Shown here piece after piece: positions 53,624 to 61,700 of a DNA stretch of 64,000 nt. The translations under genes were made by a program, and so were the position numbers. The DNA is taken from the NCBI RefSeq assembly GCF_019175365.1, contig NZ_CP059572.1, forward strand, positions 6,076,001 through 6,140,000, written 5' to 3'. Below the pieces are notes generated by a model that was not told where the DNA came from, searched no databases, and saw nothing but the letters and a program-made list of their open reading frames with translations. The DNA comes from Actinomadura graeca (GTDB lineage Bacteria; Actinomycetota; Actinomycetes; Streptosporangiales; Streptosporangiaceae). Every line of letters starts with the position of its first letter. Positions within the stretch are counted from its first letter, which is position 1.

Positions 53624-54871
53624 CTACTCGGTCCGCGGGGGCCGGGGCTCGGATCGCTCCGGGGACGTGTCCCCGTTGAGCGGCCAGGGGGGCTCGCCCT
53701 CGCGCGGCGTGTCGGCGGCCGGGGGCGCGGCGGGCTTGTCGGGCGTCCTGTCGGACGGCTTGTCGGGCGTCTTGTCGGCGCCGTCCCGCTCGCCGTGCGT
53801 CCAGCGCCCGAAGCGGGACGTGCGCGTCGCGGCGACCTGCTCGCGGATCCGCTCGACGATGCGTCCGGCGGCGAGCCGGTGGGCCAGCTCGCACGCCGAG
53901 GTGATCGCGCGGGCGTGGGAGGCGCCGTGGGCGATCACGACGGTCCCGTTCAGCCCGAGCAGGACGCCGCCGCCGTAGCTGTCGGGGTCGAGGCGGTCGC
54001 GCAGTTCCTGGAGGCGGCGGCGCTGGAGCAGCGCGCCCATCCTCGCCGGCGGGCTGGACGTCATGGCGGTGCGGATCTCCGAGAACGCCGTCCGGATGGC
54101 GCCCTCCATCGTCTTGAGGGCGACGTTCCCGGTGAAGCCGTCGGTCACGATCACCTCGACGGCGCCGCTCAGCAGGTCGTGGCCCTCCACGTTCCCGGCG
54201 AACTCGATGCCGTGGCTGCCGCCCGCGAGCAGCTCGTGGGCGCGCTTGGTGACCTTGTCGCCCTTGCCGGGCTCGGAGCCGATGGTGAGCAGCCCGACGC
54301 GGGGCCGTTCGAGGTCGGTCAGGATCTGCGCGTACGCGGTGCCGAGCGCGGCGAACTGCACCAGGCCCTCGGGCTTGACGTCCACGGTGGCGCCCGCGTC
54401 CAGCAGGATCGTCGGGCGGGGGCGGGTGGGCAGCGTCACCGCGATGGCGGGCCGCATGACGCCCTGCTGGCCCTTCAGCCGCAGCCGGGACGTCGCGACG
54501 ACCCCGGCGGTGCTGCCCGCCGACACCAGCGCCGAGGCCCGTCCCTGCTTGATCAGGTGGCAGGCGATGGCGACGGACGAGCGGGGCTTGCGCCGGGAGG
54601 CGAGCGCGCCCTCGCCCATGTCGAGGGCCTCGTCGGCGTGCACGATGGGGATCTGGCCGACGGTCCCGTGCCGGTCGAGCTCCCGGCGGATCAGCGGCGC
54701 CCGGCCGACGAGCACGACCCGGACGCCGTGCTCGCGGACGGCCTCGACGGCGCCCGCGATGACCTCGCCGGGGGCGTGGTCGCCGCCCATCGTGTCGACG
54801 GCGATCGGCAGCGGCCGGACCGCCGCCGGGCGGCGGGCCGCCGTTCGGGGCGGCTCGCCTTTGCCGGTCAT
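53624..54871 (-). CDS. plsX: Phosphate acyltransferase PlsX
   Basis: 415 residues. PIAVDTMGGDHAPGEVI is the diagnostic N-terminal motif; GVVATSRLRLKGQQGV, RPTILLDAGATVDVKPE, VTDGFTGNVALKTMEG and SYGGGVLLGLNGTVVIAHGAS are further signatures, in pieces. It makes acyl-phosphate from acyl-ACP for phospholipid synthesis at the membrane. The last ~65 residues are a disordered Asp/Lys/Pro-rich tail with DKTPDKPSDRTPDKP repeats, not part of the enzyme. ATG 54871 (MTGKGEPP). It is not next to rpmF/fabH here, which is unusual compared with other bacteria. Confidence 0.92.
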   Translation of the reverse strand: MTGKGEPPRTAARRPAAVRPLPIAVDTMGGDHAPGEVIAGAVEAVREHGVRVVLVGRAPLIRRELDRHGTVGQIPIVHADEALDMGEGALASRRKPRSSVAIACHLIKQGRASALVSAGSTAGVVATSRLRLKGQQGVMRPAIAVTLPTRPRPTILLDAGATVDVKPEGLVQFAALGTAYAQILTDLERPRVGLLTIGSEPGKGDKVTKRAHELLAGGSHGIEFAGNVEGHDLLSGAVEVIVTDGFTGNVALKTMEGAIRTAFSEIRTAMTSSPPARMGALLQRRRLQELRDRLDPDSYGGGVLLGLNGTVVIAHGASHARAITSACELAHRLAAGRIVERIREQVAATRTSRFGRWTHGERDGADKTPDKPSDRTPDKPAAPPAADTPREGEPPWPLNGDTSPERSEPRPPRTE

Positions 54872-55004
54872 GGCCGCTCCAGGAGGGTGGAAGGACGTGG
54901 TGGGCCGCAAGAACGCAGCTCACCGCATCGTAGGACCTTCCTTCCCCTGCCTTGACTAAGCCCGGGCCGTTGGTGGCGATCGTCACCCCGTGGCAGGCGC
55001 GGTG

Positions 55005-55403
55005 TCAGCCGTCCTCGTGGCGGCAGTCGGCGCCGAGGCACGGCGCGTTCTGCACCACCGGGCGGCCGCCCACGAGGATGGTGTAGTACGCCTTGCCGCT
55101 CTTCTCCTCGCCGCTGCCGAGCACCTGCACGTCCTGCCTGTCGGTGGTGGTGCCCGTGCAGGACGCGCGCAGCTTGCTCTTCGTCCAGCCGGGCAGGTCC
55201 TTGCACTTCAGCGGTGACGTCAGCTGCACGCCGCGCGAGTGCAGCTCGGCCGCCGCGGTCGTCGGCAGCGCCTTGCGCAGCGCGTTCTGCGTCTTGTACC
55301 GCAGCTCGTCACCGGAGAGCATCAGGTACGCGATGGCCGCCCCCGCCAGGGCGAGGACGAGCAGCGCGGCCGGTCCCACGATCAGTGCCTTCTTGCGAGT
55401 CAT
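55005..55403 (-). CDS. DUF4333-like membrane-anchored protein
   Basis: 132 residues. After TRKKALIVG a hydrophobic helix (PAALLVLALAGAAIAYLML) anchors or secretes the protein; the outer domain has C-x-D at LKCKDLPG, a Cys in RASCTG and two at APCLGADC near the end, suggesting disulphides. It resembles the neighbouring lipoprotein at 55515-55871 in that VGGRPVVQNAPCLGADC matches VGGREVLRKDCLGLGC. The start is uncertain: the frame is open from GTG 55424 (also ATG 55421, 55409). I use ATG 55403 because the helix then begins at residue 8. Function unknown. Confidence 0.6.
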   Translation of the reverse strand: MTRKKALIVGPAALLVLALAGAAIAYLMLSGDELRYKTQNALRKALPTTAAAELHSRGVQLTSPLKCKDLPGWTKSKLRASCTGTTTDRQDVQVLGSGEEKSGKAYYTILVGGRPVVQNAPCLGADCRHEDG

Positions 55404-55514
55404 CTCCATAAGAGGTGACATCACCGACCGTAGGGTCGCACATGCATGGAGTAGTGGGGGTTTTCCGTGATCATGCCGATTCGTTGGCCGCCGTTGAGGG
55501 CGTCCCGGAGGCGG

Positions 55515-55871
55515 TCAGCGGCAGCCGAGGCCGAGGCAGTCCTTGCGCAGCACCTCGCGCCCGCCGACGGTGACGACGTAGGTCTCGCGCGGGCGCCGGG
55601 TGTCGGCGTCGTCGGCCACGCCCGTCACCTCGACGGGCTCGCCGGTGCTGGTCCTGGCGGTGCACTGGACGTGGACCACCGACGTGCCCGAGTCCTGCGT
55701 CGTGCACGAGGGACGGCCGTCGAGCCGGACGCCCCGGTCGTGCAGCTCCGCCACGACGCCGTCGGTGACGGCGTTGTTGTACGAGCCGTCCGAGATGCGC
55801 TGCATGACCTTGCAGCCGGGCAGCGCGGGCACGAGCAGCGCCAGCGCCGCCGCCGTGAGCAGCCGCCTCAC
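55515..55871 (-). CDS. Putative lipoprotein, DUF4333-like
   Basis: 118 residues with a lipoprotein signal (RRLLTAAALALLVPALPGC: lipobox LPGC, Cys about residue 20). Mature part: VVAELHDRGVRLDGRPSC, HVQCTART and KDCLGLGC, giving paired cysteines. Both the spacing and the ending match the membrane protein at 55005-55403, so they look like a tandem duplication. GTG 55871 overlaps the stop codon of the hydrolase gene by 4 bp. Confidence 0.7.
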   Translation of the reverse strand: MRRLLTAAALALLVPALPGCKVMQRISDGSYNNAVTDGVVAELHDRGVRLDGRPSCTTQDSGTSVVHVQCTARTSTGEPVEVTGVADDADTRRPRETYVVTVGGREVLRKDCLGLGCR

Positions 55872-56782
55872 GCCGTCTCCCCGGGCCTCGCCGTCTCCTC
55901 CGCCCGGCGGGCCAGCACGGCGGCGACCGCGTCGGCGACCGCGTCGGGACGGTCGAGGTGGACCATGTGCAGCGCGTCGGGCAGCTCGACCTGGCTACCG
56001 TGCGGGCTCATGGCGGCGAGCAGGCGGTGCCCGTCCGACCACTCGCGGGCCTTCTCCGGGTCCTTGACGTCGCCGAGGGCGGTGATGACGGCCAGCGGGA
56101 CGGGCGGGAACGGCCGCCGCTCGCGCAGCGACTCCAGGTCGGCGGCCATCTCCCGGTAGGCGATCTCCTCCGCCATGACCGTGCCGAGCACCGTCCCGCG
56201 CCCGTAGACGGACCGGACGACGGAGGCCGGGACGGGCTCGTCCCGGCGGCTGGTCCGCTTGAGGACCATCCGGCGGCCGAGCGGCCCGAGGACCCGCGCC
56301 AGCCGGGTGGCGCCGAGGACGGCGCCCGCCGCCTTGGTGAGGGGGTGCAGGGGCCGCGCGAGCCGGACGGGGGCGCGCGGGTCGCGCTCGGTGCTCGGGT
56401 CGATCAGCACCAGTGCTCGGACGAGGTCCGGGTGCCGCCTGGCCAGCGCCTCGGCGTGGAACGCCGCCATCGAGTGGGCGAGGACGACCACCGGGCGCCC
56501 GGCCCGCCCGGCGAGCGCGGCGAGGATCGCGGTGTCGCGGCGCAGGGACGGCGCGGCCACCGCGGCCGGGCTGAGCCCGAGGCCGGGACGGTCGAAGACG
56601 ATCACCCGGTGCCGTTCCCGGAGCAGCTCCACGCTCGGCCGCCAGTCGAACCACGCGCCGCCGAGCCCGGAGCTGAGCAGCAGGACGGGCCCGTCGCGCG
56701 GGCCCGTCTCGACGGCGTGCACCTGCTCGCGGCCGATGTTGAGGATCTCCGCGGGCGTGCCGGAGGGGACGGTCCCGGTCAT
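55868..56782 (-). CDS. Alpha/beta hydrolase
   Basis: 304 residues. The fold is clear: VLLLSSGLGGAWFDWRPSV (oxyanion region), VIVFDRPGLGLS, nucleophile Ser in LAHSMAAFHAEALA (VLAHSMAA, consensus GxSxG read as AHSMA), Asp in LVLIDPSTE or later, and His in DALHMVHLDRP. The Gly before the nucleophilic Ser is Ala, which occurs in some members. Substrate unknown. ATG 56782 overlaps the DUF998 stop (ATGA), and its own stop overlaps the lipoprotein start, so these three genes are one coupled unit. Confidence 0.85.
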   Translation of the reverse strand: MTGTVPSGTPAEILNIGREQVHAVETGPRDGPVLLLSSGLGGAWFDWRPSVELLRERHRVIVFDRPGLGLSPAAVAAPSLRRDTAILAALAGRAGRPVVVLAHSMAAFHAEALARRHPDLVRALVLIDPSTERDPRAPVRLARPLHPLTKAAGAVLGATRLARVLGPLGRRMVLKRTSRRDEPVPASVVRSVYGRGTVLGTVMAEEIAYREMAADLESLRERRPFPPVPLAVITALGDVKDPEKAREWSDGHRLLAAMSPHGSQVELPDALHMVHLDRPDAVADAVAAVLARRAEETARPGETA

Positions 56783-57510
56783 AGCGGCGTCTTCTCTCGT
56801 GCGGACGGGACGCCCCGCGCGGCGCGGGCCGCGTCCCGCCGGTCGGCGTGCAGGGACCAGGCGATGGTCAGCAGGCCCAGGCACAGGATGGTGATCTGGA
56901 CGCGCTGGATGATGCCGAGCCACTGGCCCATGTACATCGCCAGCAGTGTGCTCAGCGCGAAGACCGTCTCGGCCAGCGCGAGCAGCCAGCCCCAGCGGGC
57001 CAGCGCGGGCCACCAGCCGTACCGGCGGGCGGCCATCGACAGCGTGAACAGCGCGATCACCCCGCAGACGATCACCGCGCTGCTGGTGACCGAGTGGAAC
57101 TCGTGCGAGAAGGAGACGTTCTCCGAGCGTTCGCGGAGGGCGCACCACGTCTCCAGGCTGGGGGCGCAGTCCAGCGGGAACGTCGCGTCGCCTATGGCGC
57201 ACACCCCGAACAGCCCGAGGAAGGCCCAGCCGGTCGTGGCCAGGGGCCGCCGCCGCAGCCTGCGCAGCGATCCGAGCGACACGACGATCGTCAGGACGCC
57301 GGTGACCAGGTCACCGCCGCTGTAGATCAGGTGATAGGGCTGGTCGGAGGCCGACAGCTCGCTGACGTAGCCGTTCACGCGGTCCAGCTCGGGGCTGAGC
57401 GCGTGTTCCAGCAGGAACGTCCCGTAGGAGACCGCCGCGATGACGGCCAGGGAGATCACCCAGGCCGGGACGGTGCCCGGCCCGGCGCCGTCCGCCTCGT
57501 CCGCGTCCAC
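56779..57510 (-). CDS. DUF998 membrane protein
   Basis: 243 residues with about six transmembrane helices (WVISLAVIAAVSYGTFLLEHAL, YSGGDLVTGVLTIVVSL, GWAFLGLFGVCAIGDATFPLDC, SAVIVCGVIALFTLSM, LLALAETVFALSTLLAMYM, ITILCLGLLTIAW, in order). FHSVTSSAVIV and FPLDCAPSLETWC (a Cys pair on the outside) match the DUF998 family. Function unknown. GTG 57510 has GGGAGGGGG upstream; the frame extends further 5' but with poor sequence. It is the first gene of the operon. Confidence 0.8.
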   Translation of the reverse strand: MDADEADGAGPGTVPAWVISLAVIAAVSYGTFLLEHALSPELDRVNGYVSELSASDQPYHLIYSGGDLVTGVLTIVVSLGSLRRLRRRPLATTGWAFLGLFGVCAIGDATFPLDCAPSLETWCALRERSENVSFSHEFHSVTSSAVIVCGVIALFTLSMAARRYGWWPALARWGWLLALAETVFALSTLLAMYMGQWLGIIQRVQITILCLGLLTIAWSLHADRRDAARAARGVPSAREKTPL

Positions 57511-57853
57511 TCGAAGGCCCCCTCCCACCGGCCGGCCTGCCCTCTGCCAGTATCGACGACCCTCGCGGTGCCCGGTACGTGAGGCGGGGTTTTCCGAGAA
57601 TCCCCAGGACGCGGCCTCGACGGAGAGGTTGACGTCCCGTAGTCGTTGTACAACCGGGCGGCGGTCCACGATGATGACGAGGCGCTTTGTCTGCATTGTC
57701 TTGACCAGCTTCTTCGTACCCTGGAAGGGGTATCAATTCGGGACGAATCAGCTCTAAACCATTCGAAGGAGGTATCCGGCGGCTCTGTGATCACGGCCTG
57801 TGACGAAACGCCCCGGGGTGCGTCTCCCCGCTGACTTCAAGGAGTACCGACAC
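57511..57853 (+). other. Upstream region of the KamA-like gene
   Basis: 343 bp between the DUF998 start and the radical SAM gene. Short open frames exist (an ATG-start 28-residue frame at 57671, and a GTG frame at 57787-57834), one preceded by AAGGAGG at 57765-57771, but the spacing is too long (14 bases) and the proteins are unremarkable. AAGGAG at 57839-57844 serves the real start. Nothing else recognised. Confidence 0.5.
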
Positions 57854-59170
57854 GTGACACTGGTGAACGACGCGGCTCCCGCGGTGCGATCCACTGGTCG
57901 CAAGTTCCGCGCCTTCACGGCGAAGCACCTCGACGAGCTGACCGCTCGCGCGGGGCTCTCGCCCGCGCAGCGGCTCGCGACCCGGGCAGTGGCGACGGTC
58001 CTGCCGTTCAGGACCAACGCGTACGTCATCGAGGAGCTCATCGACTGGTCGGCCGCCCCCGACGATCCGATGTACCGGCTGGTCTTTCCCCAGGAGGACA
58101 TGCTCCCGGCCGAGGACGTCGCGCACCTGTCGGACCTGCTGCGCCGCGAGGCCCCGAAGGCCGAGGTGGAGGCCGCCGCGCACGCGGTGCGGATGAAGCT
58201 CAACCCGCACCCCGCCGGCCAGATGGAGCTCAACATCCCGAGCTTCGGCGACGGGAAGATCCCTGGTATGCAGCACAAGTACGACGAGACAGTGCTGTAC
58301 TTCCCCAAGCAGGGGCAGACCTGCCACGCGTACTGCACGTACTGCTTCCGCTGGGCGCAGTTCGTCGGCGAGGCGGACCTGAAGATGGCGGGCGACGACG
58401 TCGGGGCCCTGCGCGACTACCTCGTCTCACACCCCGAGGTGACCAGCGTCCTGTTCACCGGCGGCGACGCCATGATCATGGGCGAGCCCGTCCTGCGCCG
58501 CTACATCGAGCCCCTCCTGGACCTGGAGCAGCTCGAATCCATCCGGATCGGCACGAAATCCCTCGCGTACTGGCCGCAGAAGTTCGTCACCGACCCGGAC
58601 GCCGACGACATGCTGCGGCTGTTCGAGCAGGTCGTCGAGTCCGGCAAGAACCTCGCCTTCATGGCCCACTTCACGCACCCGCGCGAGCTGGAGCCCCTCA
58701 TGGTCGCCGAGGCGTGCCGCCGCATCCGCGACACCGGCGCGATCATCCGCACGCAGGCCCCGCTCATCCGGACGATCAACGACGACGCCGCGGTCTGGGA
58801 GGACATGTGGCGGACGCAGACCCGGATGGGCCTGATCCCGTACTACCTGTTCGTCGAGCGCGACACCGGGCCCCAGGACTACTTCGCGGTGCCCCTCGTC
58901 CGCGCGTACGAGATCTTCCGGGACGCCTACAAGAACGTCTCCGGCTTGGCCCGCACCGTCCGGGGCCCGTCCATGTCCGCCACCCCCGGCAAGGTCTGCG
59001 TGGACGGGATCGTCGACCTGTTCGGGGAGAGGGCGTTCGCCCTCCACTTCATCCAGTGCCGTGACGCCGAGCTGGTGGGCAAGCCCTTCTACGCCCAGTA
59101 CGACCCCGACGCGGTCTGGCTGGACGACCTGAAACCCGCGTTCGCCGACCGCTTCCCCTTCGAGCGGTGA
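57854..59170 (+). CDS. KamA-family radical SAM protein (lysine 2,3-aminomutase-like)
   Basis: 438 residues. Radical SAM cysteines C157, C161 and C164 in TCHAYCTYCFRW bind the 4Fe-4S cluster; FTGGDAMIMG is the SAM-binding GGE-like motif; FMAHFTHPRELEPLM and AIIRTQAPLIRTIND are KamA landmarks. The PLP-lysine region of true aminomutases (a glycine-rich PGGGGK) is replaced by SATPGKVCVDG, so PLP binding is not assured. The C-terminus DDLKPAFADRFPFE is shorter than in clostridial KamA. It may act on an amino acid or be a divergent paralogue. GTG 57854 has AAGGAG 9 bases upstream. Confidence 0.8.
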   Translation: MTLVNDAAPAVRSTGRKFRAFTAKHLDELTARAGLSPAQRLATRAVATVLPFRTNAYVIEELIDWSAAPDDPMYRLVFPQEDMLPAEDVAHLSDLLRREAPKAEVEAAAHAVRMKLNPHPAGQMELNIPSFGDGKIPGMQHKYDETVLYFPKQGQTCHAYCTYCFRWAQFVGEADLKMAGDDVGALRDYLVSHPEVTSVLFTGGDAMIMGEPVLRRYIEPLLDLEQLESIRIGTKSLAYWPQKFVTDPDADDMLRLFEQVVESGKNLAFMAHFTHPRELEPLMVAEACRRIRDTGAIIRTQAPLIRTINDDAAVWEDMWRTQTRMGLIPYYLFVERDTGPQDYFAVPLVRAYEIFRDAYKNVSGLARTVRGPSMSATPGKVCVDGIVDLFGERAFALHFIQCRDAELVGKPFYAQYDPDAVWLDDLKPAFADRFPFER

Positions 59171-59175
59171 CGGCC

Positions 59176-59210
59176 GTGGCGTGTCCGCCGCGGGCAGGCG
59201 GGCACGCCAC
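59176..59210 (+). terminator. Hairpin after the KamA-like gene
   Basis: A 14-bp stem with one wobble (59176-59189 with 59197-59210) around a 7-base loop, 5 bp after the stop. Convergent with the SUKH-like gene. Confidence 0.75.
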
Positions 59211-59222
59211 TCACCACCTGGC

Positions 59223-59272
59223 GCCGGTCATTCCCTGAAGCCGGTCATCCTTGGACGCCGGTCATTCCTTGG
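59223..59272. repeat. Three imperfect 16-17-bp tandem copies
   Basis: GCCGGTCATTCCCTGA, AGCCGGTCATCCTTGG and CGCCGGTCATTCCTTGG follow one another. The last copy contains the stop codon of the SUKH-like gene, so the array looks like repeated duplication of its 3' end. Confidence 0.6.
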
Positions 59273-59789
59273 CGCCGAGCCGGAGGAGCACCGACGGCCA
59301 CCACGCCCCCGGATCGGTGAACGCGGCCGGGTCGATCTCCATGAACCGCTCCCGCAGCCGCTCCGCGCGCTTGCCGCGCCCCCGGCGTCCGGGATCGGCG
59401 TCGACGAACCGGGCGAACTCGTAGAGGAAGCCGATGAAGTGCGCGAGGGCGGCGTTGACCGCCTTCATCGCCCGCTCCCGCGTGTCCAGCATCACCACCC
59501 GGCCGGTCTCGGTGTCGAACAGGTACCACGCCGCCGGGTCCCCGGGCACGACGCCGATGAGCAGCAGGCGCAGCGGCCCGCCGCCCGGCTCCCGGACGCG
59601 GACCTCGTCGTACAACTGCACCTCACCCTCGATGAACGCGGTGAAGACGTCCGACAGGTCCACCGGGAGGAACCCGACGTCCGGATAGGCCCGCGCCGGG
59701 GCCGGCAGCACCTCCATCCACTGCTGGCGGGGGTAGGTGACGGTGTTGTCCCGTCCCCAGGCGTCCAGGTACTCGGCGGCGCTCGGCAC
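59262..59789 (-). CDS. SUKH-like immunity protein
   Basis: 175 residues. EYLDAWGRDNTVTYP at the start, PLRLLLIGVVPGDPAAWYLFDTETGRVVMLD in the middle (in pieces) and AALAHFIGFLYEFARFVDAD towards the end follow the strand-helix order of the SUKH-4 immunity family. Such proteins neutralise partner toxins in contact-dependent or polymorphic toxin systems. No toxin gene is next to it, so it may be an orphan. GTG 59789 has GGAGG about 7 bases upstream. It is divergent from a small membrane-protein gene, with an 18-bp palindrome between. Confidence 0.65.
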   Translation of the reverse strand: MPSAAEYLDAWGRDNTVTYPRQQWMEVLPAPARAYPDVGFLPVDLSDVFTAFIEGEVQLYDEVRVREPGGGPLRLLLIGVVPGDPAAWYLFDTETGRVVMLDTRERAMKAVNAALAHFIGFLYEFARFVDADPGRRGRGKRAERLRERFMEIDPAAFTDPGAWWPSVLLRLGAKE

Positions 59790-59840
59790 GATCGTCCTCC
59801 GCTCGGTACTCCGATCCCTCTCGCTGACTGCTCGCCCAGA

Positions 59841-59858
59841 CTGAGTAGGAGTACTCAG
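59841..59858. promoter_or_regulatory. CTGAGTA inverted repeat between divergent genes
   Basis: CTGAGTA-GGAG-TACTCAG (59841-59858): perfect 7-bp arms with a 4-base spacer, between the SUKH-like gene and the small membrane protein. Similar GAGTA/TACTC dyads are common upstream of actinomycete genes of unknown function; a shared regulator is plausible. Confidence 0.5.
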
Positions 59859-59891
59859 GCGATGTTCCACGGCCCGGGTCACGATCGAGCC

Positions 59892-60221
59892 ATGTTCACC
59901 CACCTCTCGGCCGCCGCGGCGCGCCGCCGGTCCGGCCGGCTCGGAATCGTCCTCCCCGGCGGCTACGCCGCGCTCGTGATCGCGGTGACCCTGGTCGTCG
60001 CCGCCGTCGGGCTGTTCTCCGACGACCCGGGGTTCGTCGGCATCTGGCTCGCCCTCGTGTCGGCGCCCCTGTCGATCCCGGCGCTGTGGCTCACCGACCT
60101 GCTGGGAGAGGTCTCGCAGCCGGTGGACCAGGCGCTGTTCTTCCTGAGCACGACGGGCGCCGGGCTCGCGCAGGCGTGGCTGCTCCGGCTGCTCGTCCGG
60201 GGCCGCCGTACCGACGGATGA
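59892..60221 (+). CDS. Small membrane protein, SCO4225-like
   Basis: 109 residues with three to four transmembrane helices (GIVLPGGYAALVIAVTLVVAAVGLF; GIWLALVSAPLSIPALWL; ALFFLSTTGAGLAQAWLLRLL), an Arg-rich N-terminus and a C-terminal RGRRTDG. It resembles the small SCO4225-type membrane proteins. ATG 59892 is chosen; ATG 59862 in frame (with AGGAG about 10 bases upstream) would add ten residues. Function unknown. It is divergent from the SUKH-like gene, sharing the palindrome above. Confidence 0.65.
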   Translation: MFTHLSAAAARRRSGRLGIVLPGGYAALVIAVTLVVAAVGLFSDDPGFVGIWLALVSAPLSIPALWLTDLLGEVSQPVDQALFFLSTTGAGLAQAWLLRLLVRGRRTDG

Positions 60222-60306
60222 GATCCCCGGCGAACGCGACGATCCCGGCGATCGCGACAATCCGGGGCGCCGCTGACGGTCCGGACCGCCTCGCGTGATC
60301 GTGGCG

Positions 60307-60828
60307 TCAGGTGCCGTACTCGGGGATCACGGACGCGCGCGCGAGGGTGTGCGCGGTGATGTTGAAGCCCGCGACGGCGGGGGAGACGTCGGAGTCGATG
60401 CCGAGCGACTCCACGTCCAGCGCGTGGACGGTGAAGACGTAGCGGTGGGGGTCGCCCGGGGGCGGCGCGGCGCCGCCGAACGCCTTGGTGCCGTAGTCGT
60501 TGCGGGCGTGCACTCCGGCAGTGGAGCCGGCGGAGCCCGCTCCCGAGGGCAGCTCGGTCACGTCGGCGGGGATGTCGAACAGCACCCAGTGCCAGAAGCC
60601 GCTTCCGGTGGGCGCGTCGGGGTCGAAGCAGGTCACCGCGAAGCTCTTCGTCCCGGCCGGGAAACCGGACCAGCTCAGGTGCGGGGACTCGTTCCCGCCG
60701 CCGAAGCCCCAGTCGTCGAAGACGTGCCGGTCGGGCAGGCGCTCGCCGTCGGCGACGTCCTCGCTGGTGACGGTGAACGACGGGACCTCGGGCAGGTGCT
60801 CGTGGGGGAGCGGCGCTTTGCCGGGCAT
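60307..60828 (-). CDS. PEBP / YbhB-YbcL family protein
   Basis: 173 residues. [39 protein letters not shown] (in pieces) is the conserved ligand-binding core of the phosphatidylethanolamine-binding protein family, with the DPDAP and the HWVLFDIP strands; the C-terminal helix [13 protein letters not shown] completes the fold. Bacterial members are of unknown function. ATG 60828 has GAGGAGG upstream. Confidence 0.93.
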   Translation of the reverse strand: MPGKAPLPHEHLPEVPSFTVTSEDVADGERLPDRHVFDDWGFGGGNESPHLSWSGFPAGTKSFAVTCFDPDAPTGSGFWHWVLFDIPADVTELPSGAGSAGSTAGVHARNDYGTKAFGGAAPPPGDPHRYVFTVHALDVESLGIDSDVSPAVAGFNITAHTLARASVIPEYGT

Positions 60829-60896
60829 GGCGGCCTCCTCGTCGGCGATCTGCGTGTCACCCCATCTCTATCAGGGACGGGGCGGGGCCGGGACGG

Positions 60897-61700
60897 CTAC
60901 TTCCCGCTGGCCTCGGTGTAGGCGGCGATGACCTCGGCGGGGTCGCCGTCCATGTGCATGCGCCCCTCGTCGATCCAGATGACGCGGTCGCAGGTCTCCT
61001 TGACCACGTCCAGCTGGTGGGCGACGAGGAAGACGGCGCCGGCCTCGCGCCGCAGCTCCTCGATCCGGCGCTTGCTCTTGACCTTGAACTTGGCGTCGCC
61101 GGTGGCGAGCGCCTCGTCGATGAGCAGCACGTCGTGGGTCTTGGCGGCGGCGATGGCGAACCGGAGCCGGGCGCCCATGCCGGACGAGTACGTCCGCATG
61201 GGGTACTGGATGAAGCCCTCCTTGAGCCCGGCGAAGTCGACGATCTCCTTGTACTTGGCCTTCGTCTCCTGCGGGGACATGCCCATCGCCAGGCAGCCGA
61301 GCACGATGTTGCGCTCGCCGGTGAGGTCCTTCATCAGGGCGGCGTTGACGCCGAGCAGCGACGGCTGGCCGTCGGTGTAGACGCCGCCGCTGTGCGGGGG
61401 CAGCAGCCCGGCGATGGCCTTCAGCAGCGTCGACTTGCCGGAGCCGTTGGTGCCGATGATCCCGACGGCCTCGCCGCGGTAGACCACGAACGACAGGCCC
61501 TTGATGGCGTGCACCTCGGTCATCGACGGGCGGCCCTCGCGGCGCAGGACGCGTGAGAACGCGCTGGCGGCGTTGCCCTTGCCGCCCGCCCCGAACACCC
61601 GGTAGATGATGTGCAGATCGTCCACGACGACGATGGGCTCGCGGTCCGGATCGATCCGGACGGGCCCGCCGGTCCGCGGTGCGCCCACTGTGTCAGCCAC
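60897..61700 (-). CDS. ABC transporter ATP-binding protein for polysaccharide export (Wzt/TagH-like)
   Basis: 267 residues. Walker A GTNGSGKST, signature YSSGMGARL, Walker B VLLIDEALATGD, and the family-specific insertion region ATGDAKFKVKS, as in TagH/Wzt. It powers export of a lipid-linked polysaccharide or teichoic-type polymer together with the permease at 61693-62664. It lacks the long C-terminal carbohydrate-binding domain of some Wzt proteins. GTG 61700 overlaps the permease stop by 8 bp. No glycosyltransferase lies inside the window, so the polymer is unknown. Confidence 0.93.
   Translation of the reverse strand: MADTVGAPRTGGPVRIDPDREPIVVVDDLHIIYRVFGAGGKGNAASAFSRVLRREGRPSMTEVHAIKGLSFVVYRGEAVGIIGTNGSGKSTLLKAIAGLLPPHSGGVYTDGQPSLLGVNAALMKDLTGERNIVLGCLAMGMSPQETKAKYKEIVDFAGLKEGFIQYPMRTYSSGMGARLRFAIAAAKTHDVLLIDEALATGDAKFKVKSKRRIEELRREAGAVFLVAHQLDVVKETCDRVIWIDEGRMHMDGDPAEVIAAYTEASGK

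Noticed and set aside
57671..57834. Short upstream frames before the KamA-like gene, possible leader peptides
   Set aside because: The AAGGAGG at 57765 is too far from the nearest start, and the peptides show no repeated codons or other attenuator sign.
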